Below, one piece after another: positions 58,617 through 64,000 of a stretch of 64,000 bases of DNA (position 1 is its first letter; each line of letters begins with the position of its first letter). Source of the stretch: Monoplex corrugatus (lineage: Eukaryota; Mollusca; Gastropoda; Littorinimorpha; Ranellidae); NCBI GenBank assembly GCA_030674185.1, contig CM060312.1:61145078-61209077 (forward strand), in the 5' to 3' direction. The notes below the pieces were generated by a model. The model had not been told where the DNA came from. It did no database searches and worked only from the letters and a program-made list of their open reading frames with translations. The translations under genes were made by a program, and so were the position numbers.

Positions 58617-59147
58617 GAAGTGAATACTGATGATAACAATAAACAAGGTAGAATCAAACGAACATATTGTCTCAATGGATGTGTCATACAATGTTTCAAA
58701 ATATTTCCCTTCTTGAAAGTTTGGGGTTTTTGTTGTTGTTGTTGTTGTTTGTTTGTTTGTTTGTTTGTTTATTTACAATTTGTATATTTTACACCTTTTA
58801 AACCTTCGTTTATTTCTTGGTCAAGAATTGATTGATCATATCACTTGCTGATAATACAACCACAATTAAAAACAATTCACGTGCAGTGTCACATATACTT
58901 AATAGAACATATGAAGATGTTCAATGATTTTTTTATGAGATTCCAATTGTTTCATTGTATTCAAGTTGCATAATGCCAGTCTGTCGTTGAATCTTACAAT
59001 GGAAGACACCACGTGGCTACAACAGCACTTAAATAGAGGTATTAGCCATTTTGGATGACTGTCAATTGATGTCTTATTTTTGTCATATTTTGTGACAACT
59101 AGTAGACCCAAAATTTGCTTACTGCTGCCTACCATCCAGGGCATCCA

Positions 59148-59335
59148 CACACACACACACACATGTATATATATACATATAGTATATACATAACATATAC
59201 ATACGCACACACACAGGAACACACACACATGCACACAAATGCGCGTACACTCACTCTCTCGCTCATACATATACAAATAACACACACACACATACACACA
59301 CACGCGCACGCGCGCGCACACACACACACACATTC
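59148..59335. repeat. (AC)n/(TA)n microsatellites
   Basis: Mixed CA and TA repeats. They break the unit 3 flank that in unit 2 continues at about 39010. Confidence 0.85.
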
Positions 59336-59399
59336 AACAAATCACCCACAGACATCGGGTTTTTTTTTTCAGACCTGTGAAAAAGCGAGCAGGTTGTCT

Positions 59400-59640
59400 T
59401 TTATACGCTCTTTAAATGAAGTCATCATCATCAGCACCATCATTGATTTTAGCAGTGGCATTATTAGTAGTCCTGTTATAATCATCATCTCCATTGTTCG
59501 TATCGTCATCATCTACATCGTCTTTAAATGAAGTCATCATCGTCACCACCATCATCATTTTTAGCAGTGGCATTATTAGTAGTCCTTAATCATTATCATC
59601 TCCATTATGAGTATCCTCATCATCGACGTCACCGTCATCA
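59400..59640. repeat. Tandem pair of an about 125-bp segment, ATC-rich
   Basis: TTTAAATGAAGTCATCATC and AGCAGTGGCATTATTAGTAG occur twice, about 112-115 bp apart (near 59411 and 59523). Confidence 0.7.
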
Positions 59641-59662
59641 CCATCCTCGTTGTAATACCTAC

Positions 59663-59795
59663 CTAGCAGAGTGACAGTCTTGGAGTCTGAACCTTCTGAG
59701 TTCATGAAAACACACTGGTAGTCTCCAAAGTCCTCTTCTCGTATAGATGTGATTGTCAGCACAGTCACCAATGTTCTCTCATCTTCTTCAAACAG
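59663..59795 (-). CDS. Ig-domain exon, C-terminal half (unit 3), open
   Basis: A 133-nt exon with acceptor TTTTCTGTCCAG and donor GTAGGT, phase 0 to 1. It encodes LFEEDERTLVTVLTITSIRE then EDFGDYQCVFMNSEGSDSKT and VTLL. LTITxIxxxDxGxYxC is the canonical E-F strand signature of I-set Ig domains. Joined to a repaired 164-nt version of 61564-61402 it would complete one Ig domain of 99 residues. It is part of a - strand gene whose other exons lie to the right. No equivalent was found in unit 1. Confidence 0.7.
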
Positions 59796-59814
59796 CTGGA
59801 CAGAAAACAACAGG

Positions 59815-60175
59815 GTCAAACAACAACAGTGATAACAACAGTAACAATGACATTAACAACGACAATAAAGGTTATAGTAATGATAACGATGATCGTGATA
59901 ATACTAACAATGGTACTACTACTGTTACTACTACTACTACTACTGTTACTACTACAGATAATAATGATATTAACAATAGGAATAATGATAATGATGATAA
60001 TAATGATGATGGTGTTGGTGGTGCTGGTGGTGATGATGATGATAACTGTACAGAAAACAGCAATTAAAAACAACAACAATGATAATAACGACAACAACAA
60101 TAATCATGATAAAAACAGTAATAACATGATGATGATGATGATGGAAAATTAGGAAAATGGTGTAATGATGATGGT
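59815..60175. repeat. (AAC/GAT/ACT)n trinucleotide tract
   Basis: Imperfect trinucleotide repeats over 350 bp; reading frames rich in N, D, T or M are artefacts. Confidence 0.85.
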
Positions 60176-60429
60176 GGTGGTGGTAATAAGCTAACGCTCA
60201 GTGGGATCGTCGGCAAGTGAGGTATAGAGACTTCATTACTCTTGGGTCAGCTACTATTCGAAGGCAGGTCCCACACCTCTCCCTCACTGCTTCACCTTCC
60301 CTATCTCTCAACGAGGTTAAGTACCCATTCACAGCTGGGTGAGCCGAGACAGTTGCACAGTTTCCCCAGCCAGGGTTGAACACGTGCAGTCAGACTGGCA
60401 GGCATGTGCTCCACACCCATGCCTATCAG

Positions 60430-60498
60430 GGTTCGATGATGATGACGATGGTGATGATGATGGTGATGGTGATGTATGATGATGATGATGATGATGAT

Positions 60499-60530
<32 letters not shown>

Positions 60531-60590
60531 TGATGATGACGATGATGATGACGATGATAATGGTGATGATGCGAGTAAAATAAACTGGTA
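60430..60590. repeat. (GAT/GAC)n trinucleotide tract
   Basis: About 150 bp of GAT and GAC, giving a poly-Asp frame on + and poly-Ser or poly-His on -; not coding. Confidence 0.85.
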
Positions 60591-60935
60591 GATGAGTAGA
60601 AAAACAACCCATACGAACAAAATTTTATTTTCTTTCCTCCATTTTTCTTCACATTGTGAAACGACGCTGATGGGAAGACATGACTATGCCAAGATAGGAG
60701 GTATGATAATGAAAAAAAAAAGATAGATAAGATCATTTCCCCTGTAGTTCTTACAAAGGCTGGCCAGTTCCCTTGATAGAGCCATGGACTCGAGATCTAA
60801 TGTCTGGAGTTCAAGTCTCAGCCTGTAACACCAGCCTGACTTATCCTGTGTCCATCGTAATGCTCTAATCGTTGTGGTAGTCCCAGCGTAGTGTTTCATA
60901 GGTACCGTTTTTCTGCACCATCCTCTCCCCATTTC

Positions 60936-61030
60936 AAGACCTTGCCAGCGTATATGGTGTTCTGTGCAGGCGGAAGGGCTATGTTAGATCATTACTAGCA
61001 AATTTGCGTGAAGCGCGTATGGAATTTTCT
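60936..61030 (+). mobile_element. SINE-1 fragment, diverged
   Basis: TTCAAGACCTTGCCAGCGTAT to GCGTATGGAATTTTCTGAAT follows the SINE-1 3' half with several differences. Confidence 0.5.
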
Positions 61031-61089
61031 GAATACAAAAACGAAGTAAAAGATCTACTAATGGAAGCTGTCTCAATCTTACTTATTGC

Positions 61090-61378
61090 TCATCGTGTCA
61101 CTGACAGGTAGTGCAGCAATGAATGTTCTCCATCACTACGTGTTCTGGGCCAGCTTCTGTGGAGTATCCCAAGTGTGTTTAAGAGCGTTAAAGTATCCCA
61201 CTGTTTGTCTGCAGATGTTCTCTGATCTTCCTCTCTTGCGTCTTCTTTCTGGTTCCAGTGAAGTACAGTCCGGTAGTGTTATCTGCCCTCTTTTGGATGA
61301 TATGCCCAAACCATCTCTATAGCCTTTTCATGATGATATTGTCCATACTATCCTGACTCATGACTGCATTGGGCAAGT
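61090..61378 (-). mobile_element. LINE C-terminal fragment
   Basis: The - strand reads MKRLWRWFGHIIQKRADN with shifts, a motif (RLxWxGHV-like) before the terminal part of several non-LTR proteins. Broken. Confidence 0.5.
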
Positions 61379-61401
61379 AGTTGGTGTCTCTTTCTACTCA
61401 C

Positions 61402-61564
61402 CATAATGTGATGTGAAGAGTTGTGATGCAGGGTGTGTCCATCGTGTTGCCAGTCTGCAGACATGTAGGCGTGATCCCATATCCATTGGCTTGACACTGC
61501 AGGGTGGCATTCTCTCCCAGAGTGCCGTTCACTTGAGATGCCAGTACTGTCACTTCGGGTGGAT
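61402..61564 (-). pseudogene. Ig-domain exon, N-terminal half (unit 3), frame broken
   Basis: Acceptor ATTTTCAG, donor GTGAGT. The frame DPPEVTVLASQVNGTLGENA then TLQCQANGYG is open, with the canonical first Ig cysteine, until GGATATGGGATC, where unit 1 has one more G (GGATATGGGGATC). The remainder (DHAYMSADWQHDGHTL equivalent) is shifted. At 163 nt it is one short of 164. The unit 1 copy is broken at another place. Real decay or an assembly error in a G run are both possible. Confidence 0.7.
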
Positions 61565-61931
61565 CTGAAAATCAATTTCAAATCGTATCTCTCTCTCTCT
61601 CTCTCTCTCGTCTCTCTCTCTCCCTCCCCTTCCTCCCTCTCTCTTTCTCTGTATGTTGATGACATCTAATCTGAACATGAACATTCTATCAGAAATTTGT
61701 CAATTTATTTATGCGAAGATTTTTAAACTGTGATCTAGAGTCATTTCTTGATATGCAGGACAAATGTGCTGATTTACACAGTCCATCAGAAATGTGTCAA
61801 AGTATATATACATAGCATTTAAACTGGGATCCACTGTCATTTCTTTATGCGTAAAGCAAATGTGTTGATCATCATTCTGAACATTGATCATAGTATGAGA
61901 TTGATACAGACATAAAAACCCATATGTTACG

Positions 61932-62075
61932 TAGGATCTCAAGACCTTGCCAGGCATAGGGATTATGTGCAGGCTTAAGGCTTATGCCATGATCACCTGG
62001 GATCGTTGTCGTCACATGGCATCAGTGCATATGCAATTCATTCCGAGCACAGAGACGCTACCATGAAAAAAGTAA
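61932..62075 (+). mobile_element. SINE-1 3' part
   Basis: Counterpart of 25683-25850: GGATCTCAAGACCTTGCCAG to AATTCATTCCGAGCACAGAG. Confidence 0.7.
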
Positions 62076-62529
62076 CTGATGGATACAGCACAATCCAACA
62101 TAATACAATACAATACATTTTTAGTAATTCCTTTTGTCTCGGATGTGTGTATGTAGTCCGTTTTGTCCACACTGTACAGGCGGCATGATGCTGCACAGAC
62201 TGAATATTTCGTTTTCAGTGAGCGTGCATGCTGGATGCTTTGCTTTCAAATTCATGTTTCCATAAGCCAACCACTGACATGAATTACATGATCTTTTGAG
62301 TGCATACGTGATATTCTACATGCGTATACACACAAAGAAGGATTAGGTACTGGCAGGTCTGAAAAATGGAAATATTTTCTCGCTCCCCCTCACTCACCAA
62401 AATTAAGAGAGATGACTAGACAGATCGAACCCAGATCCCTCCGATTGTAGGTCTGAGATTTATTCATTGACTACCGCACCCATTCAATATGTTATACAAT
62501 TTGGAACATGTAAGACTAACAGAGCTGTA

Positions 62530-63220
62530 CCGAGTCACATTAGGATTCTAAATGAAAGTGACTGCCAGCATTCAAACTAACAGAAATCAGAAACACATGA
62601 AAATAGAATGAGAAGTGTATTTATTATAACAGAACAAAAGGTGTAAATTTCTGCCCAACATGTTTAAAGTCATTAAGTTGTATGACGGCCATTTTGAGAA
62701 AACGGCCTCTAAAGTTTTTGTGTGCTCTTCATTATATTTTCCTTAAATTTCTTTATTTGGTGGCTTTGACCTGGTTTGTTTCTAATTTTCGCTGTCATTG
62801 TCTGAAAGGTGCACCAAAGAGCTTTCTGTCGGTATATTACAAGTGCGGGTACTGTACAGGTTACAGTTCATAATAAGAGACAAAAAGAGGTACTTTTGGT
62901 AGGAAATTGCATTCTTTCTGCTGCGATCAGTGCATTAAAATACCGATTTAAAATGATTAATAATATTTTTTCAAGAAAAAAAGTTCTGTGGGGGATAGAT
63001 TATAGTCTACAGAAATCAATTTTCAGAAAAAGTCAAAACACCCCAGATAGACCCTCAGCCATCTTTTCAGCTCCTAGTGCTGCTCGACTGACTGCGAGTT
63101 AAGACTGATTTCGTGGTGGGAGGTCACATTGTTCGACAAAAGCCAGCAGGACATAAATTTGCGCCTGTTCTGATTCTATTTTTGTATGTATGTTTCTGAT
63201 TCCACGTTATGATGTTAATA
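62530..63220. mobile_element. Diverged copy of the long-TIR element (unit 3)
   Basis: Left AAATAGAATGAGAAGTGTATTTATTATAACAG and right GCGCCTGTTCTGATTCTATTTTTG arms are inverted (shown in part). Counterpart of 26750-27125 but about 300 bp longer inside. Confidence 0.55.
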
Positions 63221-63284
63221 TCATTACAGTACTTGGATGGACGTAAGAAAACGAGTAAGTAAAAATAAAAGCATGTGAACTTAC

Positions 63285-63408
63285 AGACCACATAGACGCT
63301 GATGCTATGCGTTATTCAGGGGGACTACCGCTATCAACAATACACAGGTATACGTAGTCATCTCCCCTGGTTACACTGTCCACCTCGAGTGTTTTTGACC
63401 AGTGAGAC
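63285..63408 (-). pseudogene. Ig-domain exon, C-terminal half (unit 3), disrupted
   Basis: Counterpart of 27180-27305 with acceptor TTGCAG and donor GTAAGT, but 124 nt instead of 126. A missing base near the start (GGTCAAAAACACTCGAGG against GGTAAACAAACATTTAAGG) and another change after AGTCCCC give stops in all readings of the domain. With 61402-61564 this argues that the unit 3 Ig copy has decayed. Confidence 0.7.
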
Positions 63409-63499
63409 CTGCAAGAAGCAGAAACATACCATGAATGAATTCATGAATTCACTAAATCGTGTATTTAATTATTTATTTATTTTTTTATAAGTCAGTCTG

Positions 63500-64000
63500 T
63501 TTGGGAACATTTTTATCTATCTTCCCCATTGACCTAACTGAACATTATTTTTATGAATCTTCCCCACTGACAGCAATGAACAATGCTTATCAATCCTCAC
63601 TGACCAACATTTCCATCAAACTTCCTCACTGACTTCATTGAACAATATTTTATCAATCTTCATAACTGACCTAACTGACCAACAATTTTACCAATCTTAA
63701 AATCTCACTGGTCTCACCAACAATTTTATCAGCTTCCTCACTGACCAAAATTTTTGTCAAACATCCTTACTTAACCAATTGAAATACGTGTTTTTATCAA
63801 AATTCCTCACTGACCTCACTGATCAACATTGTTATCAGTCTTCCTCATGGACCTAGATGGCCATTATTTATATATATTTTTTTTATCAATCTTCTTCACC
63901 AATTTTATTGATCAACAGTATCATTAAACTCACCCACTAAAGTCAAAGATCAATATTTTTATCAAACTTCCTCACTATTATCGCTGACCAACATTTTTAT
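63500..64000. repeat. Degenerate minisatellite of CACTGACCTCACTGACCAAC units, continues beyond the window
   Basis: Same array as 27440-27960, here at least 500 bp: repeated CTTCCTCACTGACC, CAACATTTTTATCAA and variants. Confidence 0.75.

Noticed and set aside
60435..60590. Poly-aspartate protein or acidic domain
   Set aside because: Trinucleotide GAT/GAC array with no flanking coding signal.

Overview
The window is eukaryotic. It has short exons with GT-AG introns, no operons, very abundant dinucleotide and tetranucleotide microsatellites, and mostly decayed retrotransposons. The main genes are sigma-class glutathione S-transferases (GSTs) of the S-crystallin-like type. Several tRNA-derived SINEs look like families I associate with gastropod genomes. 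My best guess is a mollusc, probably a gastropod. This is inference; no species can be named from the sequence. Layout: two complete five-exon GST genes lie head to tail on the + strand, GST-A (6714-22755) and GST-B (47228-56702). They share intron phases and identical exon sizes (148, 93, 119, 108 and 165 nt), each encodes 210 residues, and the proteins are about 79% identical by hand count. A third, isolated copy of the last exon (36309-36473) lies between them with its own acceptor, open frame, stop and homologous 3' flank. Flanking homology places this in at least three tandem units: about 3-28 kb, 28-39 kb and 41-64 kb. The middle unit has lost exons 1-4. On the - strand, downstream of each full GST, are exons of an immunoglobulin-domain gene (27305-27180 and 24493-24331; 63408-63285, 61564-61402 and 59795-59663) whose 5' part must lie elsewhere. 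It was duplicated with the GST. Three of its five exons here carry small frame-breaking deletions, and the two copies of one exon are broken by different single-base deletions. The remaining sequence is transposable elements and simple repeats: a Tc1-like element with an intact 342-residue DD34E transposase in intron 4 of GST-A; the C-terminal end of a retrotransposon with a restriction-like endonuclease; many fragments of at least five other non-LTR families (the commonest, LINE-A, ends in a GAT-type tandem repeat); a mariner remnant; three tRNA-derived SINE families; inverted-repeat elements, one with perfect 64-bp arms; and minisatellites. Because the tandem units share some insertions and differ in others, the window holds several paired filled and empty sites. 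No CRISPR array, rRNA gene, functional tRNA gene, bacterial feature or clearly new functional system was found. The most unusual points are the orphan terminal exon, the reciprocally broken Ig exons, the SINE abutting the exon 3 acceptor of both GST genes, the perfect 64-bp inverted repeat, and a LINE flanked by roughly 230-250 bp direct repeats.
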